DNA of 63,082 bases from Gemmatimonadaceae bacterium. GTDB lineage: Bacteria; Gemmatimonadota; Gemmatimonadetes; Gemmatimonadales; Gemmatimonadaceae. Each line of letters opens with the position of its first letter. Positions within the stretch are counted from its first letter, which is position 1. The stretch lies in contig JBBJNV010000003.1 of assembly GCA_037721215.1 (NCBI GenBank), forward strand, positions 119,646-182,727, in the 5' to 3' direction. The position numbers and the translations under genes were made by a program. Below the pieces are notes generated by a model. The model ran no database searches and was not told the origin of the DNA. It worked only from the letters and a program-made list of their open reading frames with translations. Positions 25,685 through 33,116 of the stretch are shown here, one piece after another.

Positions 25685-27346
25685 CTACGGTGGCCGCGAA
25701 GCTCGCGCTGCTCTGTAGAATTCGCTGTCCGCTGTCCACCTGAATGGTGAGTGCATTTCCGCCGCGTGCACGCCAAGATGGTAGAGAAATCGAGCTTCCT
25801 CTACGGCGCCCGACATGTCCCACGTTGGAAGTATCTCGTCCGAGGGAACGTGGGTTTGCGTCGAGCTCAATTGCTCGAGTGCCCACCCGCGAGGCTTGCC
25901 TGTTACTTCGCCGTCCAGACCTCCAAACCATGACGGAACACCTTTGGTAAGAAACGCCGACTGGTCGGAGGCCATCCAGTAGTCGCTCCATCCAGGCACA
26001 AACTTCTTCCCCATGCGCCGTGCTATTAAACCAGCGGCTGAGTCGACGGTCGAGTATCCAAAGCCGTTCGAGGAGATGGTGTCGGTTCGTCCCCATGTCC
26101 ATGTCCAGTCCATGCCGATCGCCAGCACCGTCTTGTCCATCGGACAAACCGGATTGGCCACGTACGCGTCCGCGCCCAACATGCCCGACTCTTCTGCCGT
26201 CGTTGCAAGAAATACTGTGGTTCGGGCCGGAGTACGCGGCAGGGCGCGTGTCGCTTCGGCGATCGCGAGCATGGTGCTTACCCCCGCGGCGTTATCGAGC
26301 GCGCCGTTATAGATCGAATCGCCGTTCACCGGCGGCCCTACTCCGTAAGCATCCCAGTGCGCGGCATACACAACGCATTCACTCCGAAGCGCCGGGTCGG
26401 AACCGGGAATTATGCCAATGACATTGTGGCTTGTGAAAGGAATGGAATTCACGACGAAGTCCGCGTCGAGCATCACCGGCAGCAACGAGGGCGTAAACGC
26501 AGAATCCTTCGCTCGTTGTCGCCATCCCGCGATGGAATCGCCGATGCTGCGCGCCAGTCGATCAGCGCCGGACGCTGAGAGAACGACTGTAACTGGAGGC
26601 TCCGGTATTGTAGAAGGTGCGTCCCCGATTGTCGCACTGTGTTGCGTGCGGCGAGCGCGAACCGCATGGACCGAATCGCTTCCCCCACGTACGATGATAA
26701 CGCCGGCGGCACCGTGCGCAATCGCATGACGAGCGCGGAGAAACCACATGCCGTGATACGTCGATGACGCGTTCGGCGCAAAGCCACGACTCGTGAGTGA
26801 CGCGGGTTCCCCATCGAGGATAACGGCGATGTTGCCAGCGAGGTTCGCGCCCTTGTAGTCATCCCAGCGGAATTCAGGTGCAACGATTCCGTGACCGACG
26901 AGAACCAGTGATGCACGCGATATTCGATGCGGTCCGGGCTTGATCGCGCCGATGATGACCTGCCGATCCTGAATCAGCGCGATCCGCTGTCCCCGTGCCG
27001 TGAAGCGAACCGACCCTTTTGCTGACGCGGTTCGCAGCCGAACGGGCTGGAGATATTGTCCAAGTCTTGCGGGCTCGAGACCGATGCGCCTCATCTCACG
27101 CGACAGATATTCGGTTGTTATCGTCCCGCCGCGGTGTCCGGGCTTCCTTCCGAGCATGGAGTCGTGCGCAAGGGCCGATATGCGACCCATCAATCTGGCA
27201 ACGCTGATGACACTCGCGCTTTGATCAACCGCGCGAGGGTCGAGAGGATGTTGCGCAGCAAGCGCGAGTGGTGCAGCGACGAGGATCACGGCGAGGATAA
27301 TCAACGCAAATATCGCCACCGCCTGATTCAGAAAGCGTTTAGTCAT
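25685..27346 (-). CDS. Exported M28-family zinc aminopeptidase with PA domain
   Basis: A 553-residue protein. Start at 27346 gives a signal sequence (AVAIFALIILAVILVAAPLALAAQ). A protease-associated (PA) insert occupies about residues 120-300 (ASLVLVGHGIVAPEF, HGAAGVIIVRG). The M28 zinc ligands are all present: AAHWDAYG (His), GALDNAAG (Asp), TTAEESGMLGA (Glu-Glu), AIGMDWTW (Asp) and SSTQTHVPSD (His). It would cleave N-terminal residues from peptides in the periplasm or outside. The gene lies inside the block bounded by the 78-bp repeat and is opposite in direction to the gene fragments on either side. The exact start is uncertain (frame extends to 27469). Confidence 0.88.
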   Translation of the reverse strand: MTKRFLNQAVAIFALIILAVILVAAPLALAAQHPLDPRAVDQSASVISVARLMGRISALAHDSMLGRKPGHRGGTITTEYLSREMRRIGLEPARLGQYLQPVRLRTASAKGSVRFTARGQRIALIQDRQVIIGAIKPGPHRISRASLVLVGHGIVAPEFRWDDYKGANLAGNIAVILDGEPASLTSRGFAPNASSTYHGMWFLRARHAIAHGAAGVIIVRGGSDSVHAVRARRTQHSATIGDAPSTIPEPPVTVVLSASGADRLARSIGDSIAGWRQRAKDSAFTPSLLPVMLDADFVVNSIPFTSHNVIGIIPGSDPALRSECVVYAAHWDAYGVGPPVNGDSIYNGALDNAAGVSTMLAIAEATRALPRTPARTTVFLATTAEESGMLGADAYVANPVCPMDKTVLAIGMDWTWTWGRTDTISSNGFGYSTVDSAAGLIARRMGKKFVPGWSDYWMASDQSAFLTKGVPSWFGGLDGEVTGKPRGWALEQLSSTQTHVPSDEILPTWDMSGAVEEARFLYHLGVHAAEMHSPFRWTADSEFYRAARASRPP

Positions 27347-27486
27347 GCACCACGGATGCAGGTCTTCCGGCCGGAGCGCAAGGGAGCTGTTCGTCTTCAC
27401 CGGCGCCCGCATGAGGTGAATCCGCCGGACGATAAGACTCGTAAATTCGCACTGAAGCGTACGACCCACTGTGAGCGAGTGGGCGA

Positions 27487-27850
27487 CTTCGACGCGACAA
27501 CCGCCTGTACTATTCGAAGGCGATCGTCGCCGCAGCCTTCGGATTCCAGTATCCTGACCGCGGTCCTCTTCGGCCAGCGGACTTCAGTGGTGGTGAGGCT
27601 ACCGTTCAGGCGAAACTAGGGGAGCTCGGATTCGAAAGGGTGGCAGTGAGGCCAGTTGCGCCGGCCCTCGCCGAAGTGGGAGATACCGGCGTGGAGCTCG
27701 AACAGCGTTTCCACAGGCGCATGATCGACATCTACAAAGCTGCAAGGACATCGGATACAACACGTCTCGGTTTCTCTCGATGGTGAATGAGCATGGGGGC
27801 TTGGAAACCGCCAAGATTCTTCTTCGAGCGAAGACGGTGTACCAGCGAGC
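27487..27850 (+). pseudogene. Remnant of a ScoMcrA-head-like (restriction-type) protein
   Basis: The + strand reads RRDNRLYYSKAIVAAAFGF and PLRPADFSGGEATVQAKLGEL from about 27490, which resembles the ScoMcrA N-terminal head domain of modification-dependent restriction enzymes. It continues to QRFHRRMIDIYKAA, then a one-base shift near 27745 restores the C-terminal stretch GYNTSRFLSMVNEHGGLETA and KILLRAKTVYQR up to the right repeat copy. A 5' end and a nuclease domain are lacking. Family identification is by memory of motif patterns, so moderate. Confidence 0.5.
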
Positions 27851-27920
27851 TGGCGTCGCGCAGGTTGCGTGGTGTGAGGTAAACCTGGCGGGCCGGCGCG
27901 GTCGGTTCCTGACGAGGCGC
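27843..27920 (+). repeat. 78-bp direct repeat, right copy
   Basis: 76 of 78 bases match 25402-25479. Here the repeat follows the restriction-protein remnant without any of the BatA-cluster gene before it, so only the repeat itself, not the host gene, was duplicated. Confidence 0.95.
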
Positions 27921-27958
27921 GTCGCACCGCCCCGCCCCGCATCGGACGGCCCGTGATT

Positions 27959-28360
27959 TCAGGGGATGCGCAGCGTATCGACGCGAGAGCTGCCCATCGA
28001 TTTGCGCCTGATCAGGTAAGTGGCGGGCTGCTGGAGCCTCTTCAGCTGCACACGCTGTAGCGGCGACAGCAGAGAATCGATGCTACGCTGCATGGAGTCC
28101 GATACCGCTGCGAGGCGTGGAGCGAGTGAGATGAGCACGGCGTCGGTCGACGGCTGAAATCGCGCGAACACCTCGTCCACCTGCTGCCGCTGCGTTGGGG
28201 TGAGCTGAAGCTTGCCAGCCGCTTCCGACCAGCCGTGTGCAACGGGCGTTCGAGAACGCAAGCGCATGACATCGACCGCGCGCATCGAGGCGGCTCCGGC
28301 CGCAAAGGTGGCGGCAAACGCGAGCGCTGCCATCAGTCGTGGTGAAGAAACCATTTTCAT
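27959..28360 (-). CDS. Periplasmic Spy/CnrX-like sensor protein
   Basis: A 133-residue protein starting MKMVSSPRL with a membrane anchor or signal (MAALAFAATFAAGAASM) and a helical hairpin domain carrying the LTPTQRQQVDEVF box and PLQRVQLKRLQ, as in the Spy/CpxP and CnrX/ZraP heavy-metal sensor family. Its ATG overlaps the upstream gene's stop by 4 bp. As the third gene after an ECF sigma factor and a one-TM protein, it looks like the periplasmic sensor of a sigma/anti-sigma pathway. The ligand is unknown; few His/Met/Cys residues are present. Confidence 0.7.
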   Translation of the reverse strand: MKMVSSPRLMAALAFAATFAAGAASMRAVDVMRLRSRTPVAHGWSEAAGKLQLTPTQRQQVDEVFARFQPSTDAVLISLAPRLAAVSDSMQRSIDSLLSPLQRVQLKRLQQPATYLIRRKSMGSSRVDTLRIP

Positions 28361-28686
28361 GGCGCTAATTCCATCGTGATCCCACTCATCGCAGCATAGA
28401 CATCCTGCGCACGCGGCAGGGTCCCTTGCAGCGCCGTCGACAGAATCCATGGTTCTGATTCGATCGCTCCAACCGGGGCAAAAATGCCAAACACCAGCAT
28501 CACAACGGTCATTGCACCGGCGATCACACTCAACCGCACCGCCGCACTTTCGACGGCAAGCGCAGTTCTGGACGGTAGGCGTCTGGGATTCTCGCCAAGG
28601 GATCGACAGATTCCTTCGGCGAGGCGCTCCATCCGCTGCCGGTCTGCTGGCGTCGCGCACAACGCATCCAGGTCGTGTCCGTTCAT
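28357..28686 (-). CDS. One-TM protein, putative anti-sigma factor
   Basis: A 109-residue protein with a cytoplasmic N terminus (MNGHDLDALCATPADRQRM), one transmembrane helix (LSVIAGAMTVVMLVFGIFA) and a short periplasmic tail. It sits between the ECF sigma gene (ATGA overlap) and the sensor gene (ATGG overlap), the position of CnrY-type anti-sigma factors. No ZAS zinc motif is visible. The role is inferred from context only. Confidence 0.6.
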   Translation of the reverse strand: MNGHDLDALCATPADRQRMERLAEGICRSLGENPRRLPSRTALAVESAAVRLSVIAGAMTVVMLVFGIFAPVGAIESEPWILSTALQGTLPRAQDVYAAMSGITMELAP

Positions 28687-29432
28687 TCGTCGCCTCGATA
28701 CTGGTGAAGCTCCAACTTGAGCGCGCGACGCGCGTTCATAAGATGCTTGCGCGACATCAGCGCGGACGTACGCAGCAACTCGGCGATTTCCGCATGCGAA
28801 AAGCCTTCGACGTCGTGGAGCCATAAGACTTCGCGTGGCACCGGCTTCAGCGTCGCGAGCGCCCGGAGGATGGCGGCACGCGCGTCGCTCCTTTCGGCGA
28901 GGATTGACGGATCGGCGTCCTCCGATGCCGGCTCGAACCCCGACAATACTTCGTGCTGTCGTACCCGACGGAACTCCACCACGTTGTAAGCACGGTTCCG
29001 CACGATCCGGAGAAGCCACGCGCGAAACCTACCTGGGTCGCGCGCCGAGCGAAGTTCCTTGAACGCGAGGAGAAACGCGTCCTGGACGACGTCATCGGCG
29101 TCCGCATCCGACTCGACCACCGCCCTGGCGACGGCGTGGGCGACGGCGATGTAGCGATGGACCAGCTGCGCGAACGCGCCGGCGTCTCCGCCAAGTGCGC
29201 GCGCGACGGCATCCGCGTCCTCGATTCCCCGACTTGGGTCATGGTGCGTCTTGGGCTCGTCGGCCAGTGAAATCCCGCTGCAGAGACTCGTGCTGTTGGT
29301 AGACAGGTTTGGCCGGGGAAGTGTTACCGCGCTCTGGTAACAATGTCGGGGGTGCGCCTGTCTCCTTCGTAACTCGACTGATTGAAACTGTTGCTTTCTC
29401 CCACCGGAGTGCCGGATGCGAATCGTGCGCAT
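28683..29432 (-). CDS. ECF-family RNA polymerase sigma factor
   Basis: Sigma-70 region 2 is visible as FAQLVHRYIAVAHAVARAVV, DADDVVQDAFLLAFKEL and FRAWLLRIVRNRAYN. Region 4 reads LKPVPREVLWLHDVEGFSHAEIAELLRTS. The only conventional in-frame start is the ATG at 29432, but it lies in a palindrome overlapping the divergent gene. Homology seems to begin near LADEPKTHHDPSRG, which would imply a start near 29267 (a CTG) and a more usual length of about 195 residues. Operon with the putative anti-sigma and sensor genes downstream. Confidence 0.88.
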   Translation of the reverse strand: MRTIRIRHSGGRKQQFQSVELRRRQAHPRHCYQSAVTLPRPNLSTNSTSLCSGISLADEPKTHHDPSRGIEDADAVARALGGDAGAFAQLVHRYIAVAHAVARAVVESDADADDVVQDAFLLAFKELRSARDPGRFRAWLLRIVRNRAYNVVEFRRVRQHEVLSGFEPASEDADPSILAERSDARAAILRALATLKPVPREVLWLHDVEGFSHAEIAELLRTSALMSRKHLMNARRALKLELHQYRGDE

Positions 29433-30861
29433 TGTTGCAGTGAGCTGGCTTTTGACGACCGCGATGGCGTACGCGGCAAGCGCCCAGGGCGGCGGTCCGC
29501 CGTCCGACTCGGCGCTGGCGCGGTCGATCGCGTCCTACCTGGACGCCGAAGCCGACCGTTTCTCGGGCGTGGTGCTGGTCGCGCGGCGCGGGGAGCCCAT
29601 CGTCGAGCTCGCGTGCGGCTACGCCAATCGAAAGATGTTGGTCGCGAACACCGCGGCGACGCGATTTCAGCTTGCCTCCGGCGACAAGTGGTTCGCGAAG
29701 GTGGCGATCTCTCAACTGGTTGCTGCGGGGAAAGTGAAAACCTCCGACACGGTCGGAAAGTTTCTTCCGCGGTATCCGAGCGCGACGGTTCGGTCAAAGG
29801 TCACGGTCGAGCAGCTCTTGACGCACCGATCCGGGCTCGGCATGTACTGGAACGATGCGTATGCCGCGCGCAGGAAGAGCCTGCGGACCCTCGACGACGT
29901 CGTCGCGCTTTTCTCGCACGAGGAACCGGCGTTCACCCCGGGCGAACGACAACTGTACTCGAACAACGGGTATGTGCTGCTTGGGCGCATCGTCGAAGTG
30001 GCAAGCGGCATGTCGTGGTATGAGTACGTCCGGCGCCAGATAACCACACCTGCGGGGATGACCCGAACCGCGTACCTGACGCTCGACGAATGGCCCGCCG
30101 ACAAGGCGATCGGTTTTACTGCGACTGCGGGCGCGCCGCAGGCCACCGAGAACACGCGAAGCATTGCGTTTCGCGGTTCCTCGGCCGGAGGCGGGTACTC
30201 GACGGCTCGCGACCTGCTGCGTCTCGACGCCGCGTTGCGCAGGGGCGAGATCGGAGACACGGCGGTCCTGGCGCGAATTACGGCGCGAGCTCCGGGCGGT
30301 CGCGTGATTCTCGCGAACGGTGGTGGCGCGGGCGCGAACGTGGAGATCAGCCGGCTGGGGGACTACACGATCATCGTACTGGCCAATCTCGACCCACCGG
30401 CAGCTACTCGCGTTCTCACGCAGATCGTGGCGCTACTGCAACCGGCGGCACCCCCGCCGGCCAATCCACCGTTCGCGGCCGGTGCGAACCGGCCCGCGGC
30501 GAACCTGCGAGCGGAGGTCGAACAGCTCAACGCGTCGATGGTCGAGGCGTTTCAGCGAGGTGATCCATTGGCGGTCGCCGCGCATTACACCGATGACGCG
30601 CGGATCATCGGCCCACGCGGCGCGGCGGTGGAGGGCCGTGAAGCCATCAACGCATACTGGAAGGGCTTTCCGTCGCAGGGGCGCACGTGGAAGCTCGAGG
30701 CGCTTGATGTCGGTGGCACGCGCGACCTCGTGTATCAGTACGGCCGCTCGACGATTTCCGGCGGGATAGGCTCGCAGAGCGTTGCGTGGATCGGCATTTG
30801 GCGGCGACAGGCAAACGGCCAGCTTAAGCTCGCGGTGGACTACTGGGTGCCGAGCCAGTAA
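29416..30861 (+). CDS. Class C beta-lactamase-like serine hydrolase fused to a SnoaL/DUF4440-like domain
   Basis: A 481-residue exported protein (signal SWLLTTAMAYAASAQ). The penicillin-binding fold carries the nucleophile motif SGDK (SxxK, Ser88) and the YSN motif in QLYSNNGYVLLG; a GG motif after ILANGGGAG stands for the third box. A Pro/Ala linker (QPAAPPPANPPFAAGANR) at about 340-360 leads to a C-terminal SnoaL-like alpha+beta domain (MVEAFQRGDPLAVAAHYTDDA, GREAINAYWKG). The catalytic domain probably cleaves peptide or ester bonds in the periplasm; the C-terminal domain may bind a small ligand. Confidence 0.85.
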   Translation: MRIVRIVAVSWLLTTAMAYAASAQGGGPPSDSALARSIASYLDAEADRFSGVVLVARRGEPIVELACGYANRKMLVANTAATRFQLASGDKWFAKVAISQLVAAGKVKTSDTVGKFLPRYPSATVRSKVTVEQLLTHRSGLGMYWNDAYAARRKSLRTLDDVVALFSHEEPAFTPGERQLYSNNGYVLLGRIVEVASGMSWYEYVRRQITTPAGMTRTAYLTLDEWPADKAIGFTATAGAPQATENTRSIAFRGSSAGGGYSTARDLLRLDAALRRGEIGDTAVLARITARAPGGRVILANGGGAGANVEISRLGDYTIIVLANLDPPAATRVLTQIVALLQPAAPPPANPPFAAGANRPAANLRAEVEQLNASMVEAFQRGDPLAVAAHYTDDARIIGPRGAAVEGREAINAYWKGFPSQGRTWKLEALDVGGTRDLVYQYGRSTISGGIGSQSVAWIGIWRRQANGQLKLAVDYWVPSQ

Positions 30862-30870
30862 TGAATAATT

Positions 30871-31020
30871 TCAGCGGGCGCTGATCGCCGGCAGAATGTA
30901 CCGAGGTATGTACTCGCGCTGCGAAATGAAGCCTGCAGCCTGCGCGTAATTGCCGCCTGTGAACGCAATCACCAGGTCTAGATCCGGAATCGTTCGGTTC
31001 GCCCGGCCGGCCGCGTTAGT
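30871..31020 (-). pseudogene. C-terminal fragment of a serine hydrolase
   Basis: Minus strand reads RTIPDLDLVIAFTGGNYAQ and REYIPRYILPAISAR then stop, which matches the extreme C terminus of beta-lactamase-type hydrolases. The upstream part is replaced by the promoter and start of the prephenate dehydratase gene, so only about 45 codons survive. Confidence 0.55.
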
Positions 31021-31051
31021 CTTCTTATCAGGTAATAGTTGAGGGGGTTCG

Positions 31052-31720
31052 ATGAAGATCACCGCCAACGGGCAGGTGATGGTTCCGGTCGCCATTCGCG
31101 AACAGCCCCGAGTCGCATTTCAGGGCGCGCTCGGCTCGTTCAGTGACGAGGCGGTGAGCAGAATCTGGGACGGGCAGGCTGTATTGATTCCGATGCGTGA
31201 CTTCCACGCCGCGGTTCAAGCGGTCGTGGTGAGCGATGCCGACTACGCCGTCCTGCCGGTCGACAATACTATAGTAGGGCGGATCTCCGAGAGCCGCGAA
31301 GCGATCTCAGGTACCCCCGATGCATTCGTCGTCGGGGAACTCACCCTGATGGTTCGGCAGTGCCTCCTTGGGCAACCGGGAGCCACGATTGAACGTCTAC
31401 TCCGCGTGTTCAGCCACCCAGTTGCGCTCGCACAATGCAAAAAGTTTCTTGCCATGTACCCGGCGATGGTTCCAATCGAGGCGTACGATACGGCGGGAGC
31501 TGCCGCCGAAGTAGCTTCACGTGGAGATGCTGCAGAGGCTGCGTTTGCACCCCACGGGGCGGCCGCGCGCCACGGACTGGCTGTGCTCGCCCCAGACGTT
31601 CAGGATGACGCAGCCAATGCGACCAGGTTTGCTATTCTCGCATCGGCCAACGACAACGAACATCCGCCGAGCTGGCGACCTGCGCCATTTTTTTACCAGT
31701 TCCCCCGGGAACTGGATTGA
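31052..31720 (+). CDS. pheA: Prephenate dehydratase without ACT domain, with an AbrB-like N-terminal extension
   Basis: A 222-residue enzyme for phenylalanine synthesis (prephenate to phenylpyruvate). PDT motifs: RVAFQGALGSFSDEA at the start, LPVDNTIVGRISES (variant of the PIENS motif), and NATRFAIL with the catalytic Thr-Arg-Phe. The protein stops soon after, so the regulatory ACT domain with ESRP is missing; feedback inhibition by Phe is not expected. The first 17 residues (MKITANGQVMVPVAIRE) look like the N terminus of an AbrB/SpoVT-type antitoxin rather than PDT. GAGGGGG precedes the ATG. Followed 12 bp later by chorismate mutase. Confidence 0.9.
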   Translation: MKITANGQVMVPVAIREQPRVAFQGALGSFSDEAVSRIWDGQAVLIPMRDFHAAVQAVVVSDADYAVLPVDNTIVGRISESREAISGTPDAFVVGELTLMVRQCLLGQPGATIERLLRVFSHPVALAQCKKFLAMYPAMVPIEAYDTAGAAAEVASRGDAAEAAFAPHGAAARHGLAVLAPDVQDDAANATRFAILASANDNEHPPSWRPAPFFYQFPRELD

Positions 31721-31732
31721 TCCGAGGAACTC

Positions 31733-32152
31733 ATGGACAGTGAGCACGGCAGCAATTTTGAGATGACGCGCGTACGGGCGGTGCGGGGAGCGACGGTGGT
31801 GAGCGCTGACGAAACACGGCTCGTCTGCGACGCGGTCCGCGAACTGCTCAACGAAATGACTCGACGAAACGGTATCGCGACGGACGACATCGTCAGCGTC
31901 CTGTTCACGATGACGCCCGATCTCAAAAGCGAGTTTCCGGCGCGGGCGGCGCATGCGCTCGACGGCTGGCACGAAATACCAATGCTGTGCACAATCGAGA
32001 TCGACGTGCCCGGGGCGCTTGCAAAATGCATCCGCGTATTGATGCATGCTTACTCCCCGCTGTCCCGTTCGGAGATCAGGCACGCCTACCTGGGCGACGC
32101 GCGGCAGCTCCGGCCCGATCTGCTGGAAGGCGCCGGCGGCTGGTCACTGTAG
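31733..32152 (+). CDS. aroH: Chorismate mutase, AroH type
   Basis: A 139-residue AroH-class (Bacillus-type trimeric) chorismate mutase. Signature: MTRVRAVRGATVVSADE, then ELLNEMTRRNGIATDDIVS, SVLFTMTPDLKSEFPARAA and PMLCTIEIDVPGALAKCIRVL. Arg and Glu residues of the active site are in RAVRGAT and LFTMTPD. It converts chorismate to prephenate, the substrate of the enzyme encoded just upstream, so the pair is a two-step Phe operon. The conserved core starts at Met11; the real start could be there. Confidence 0.93.
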   Translation: MDSEHGSNFEMTRVRAVRGATVVSADETRLVCDAVRELLNEMTRRNGIATDDIVSVLFTMTPDLKSEFPARAAHALDGWHEIPMLCTIEIDVPGALAKCIRVLMHAYSPLSRSEIRHAYLGDARQLRPDLLEGAGGWSL

Positions 32153-32205
32153 TTCGACAGTGACATCAGTTACGTTGTAACTCTTCTGTGTGAAAAGGGA
32201 CAGGA

Positions 32206-32682
32206 ATGTCATTGGTCGTCAGCATGCGCCTCAAGGAGCCGCAGATGAACCGTCTTCGGAGGCTTGCCCGCCGCCTCGGACGGACGCCAAGCGAAGCCGG
32301 CGCATTATTGATCGAAGAAGCACTGCGGCAGACAGAATTCGGGCAAATCGTTTTCCGGGACTCGCCCGCAGGAAGGCAGGCGTATCTCCAGGGCTCGGGG
32401 CTGGCTGTGTGGGAAGTAATCGACGTCGCCTCCCACTACGGCATGGACCCCATACGGACGGCGAGACACCTGCACTGGCCCGACGAGCGCGTAAAGGCGG
32501 CGCTGAACTACGCCAATGCGTTCCCCGAGGAGATCGAAATCGCGCGGGAGGACAATGCCTCGTACAACCCTGAAGCGGTATTGCGAATGTTGCCGCAGGC
32601 AACCGTCTTCTCGGCAGCGGATAAGCGACCGCGAGGAAAGTCAGCCAGCCGTCGCAAGCCCACACCGCCTGCGCGCTCGTAA
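32206..32682 (+). CDS. DUF433-type antitoxin
   Basis: A 158-residue protein. The N terminus (SLVVSMRLKEPQMNRLRRLARRLGRTPSEA in parts) is a ribbon-helix-helix-like segment, followed by a DUF433 helix-turn-helix domain (LAVWEVIDVASHYGMDP, ARHLHWPDERVKAALNYANAFPEEI in parts). The C-terminal tail is basic and disordered. DUF433 proteins are the antitoxin partner of DUF5615 PIN-like proteins, and the next gene encodes one, 38 bp downstream. Probably autoregulates the operon. Confidence 0.82.
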   Translation: MSLVVSMRLKEPQMNRLRRLARRLGRTPSEAGALLIEEALRQTEFGQIVFRDSPAGRQAYLQGSGLAVWEVIDVASHYGMDPIRTARHLHWPDERVKAALNYANAFPEEIEIAREDNASYNPEAVLRMLPQATVFSAADKRPRGKSASRRKPTPPARS

Positions 32683-32720
32683 GGAACCTGACCAGGGAGC
32701 ACGAGAACCGATCACACCGC

Positions 32721-33095
32721 GTGGCACTGCATTTTCTGCTCGATGAGCACATCTCTCCCGATGTCGCGGATGCCCTGCGACTGGCGCGTCCCCGGTTGCG
32801 CGTCACCACCGTCCGGGATTGGGGGGTCGGAATGCACCTCGGAATAGCTGATGACGCAATGCTCGCCGTCGCCCACGCTCACAAGCAGACGCTGGTCACG
32901 TACGACCAGCGGACGATTGTCCCACTCATCAAACGACTGGCGGAAGCCACAATACCGCACGCCGGGGTCATTTTCGTCGACGAAAGGACTTTCGCTCCCA
33001 GCGACCTCGGCGGATTGGCACGTGCACTCGGCGTACTATGGGACGAGCTCGGCCGATCCGACTGGACGAACCGCGTGGCGTACCTGATCCGCTGA
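32721..33095 (+). CDS. DUF5615 PIN-like toxin
   Basis: A 124-residue PIN-like protein of the Mut7-C/DUF5615 type: MALHFLLDEHISPDVADAL with the first acidic pair (Asp8, Glu9), VTTVRDWG, GIADDAMLAVAHAHKQTLVTYDQ with the central acidic residues, and HAGVIFVDE. Such proteins are predicted metal-dependent RNases. Paired with the DUF433 antitoxin upstream. Start is GTG. Confidence 0.82.
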   Translation: MALHFLLDEHISPDVADALRLARPRLRVTTVRDWGVGMHLGIADDAMLAVAHAHKQTLVTYDQRTIVPLIKRLAEATIPHAGVIFVDERTFAPSDLGGLARALGVLWDELGRSDWTNRVAYLIR

Positions 33096-33116
33096 AGGCC
33101 TCGCCAGTCTATCGGT

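Noticed and set aside
25402-27920. Insertion sequence or composite transposon
   Set aside because: The flanks are direct repeats of host sequence, with no transposase and no terminal inverted repeats.
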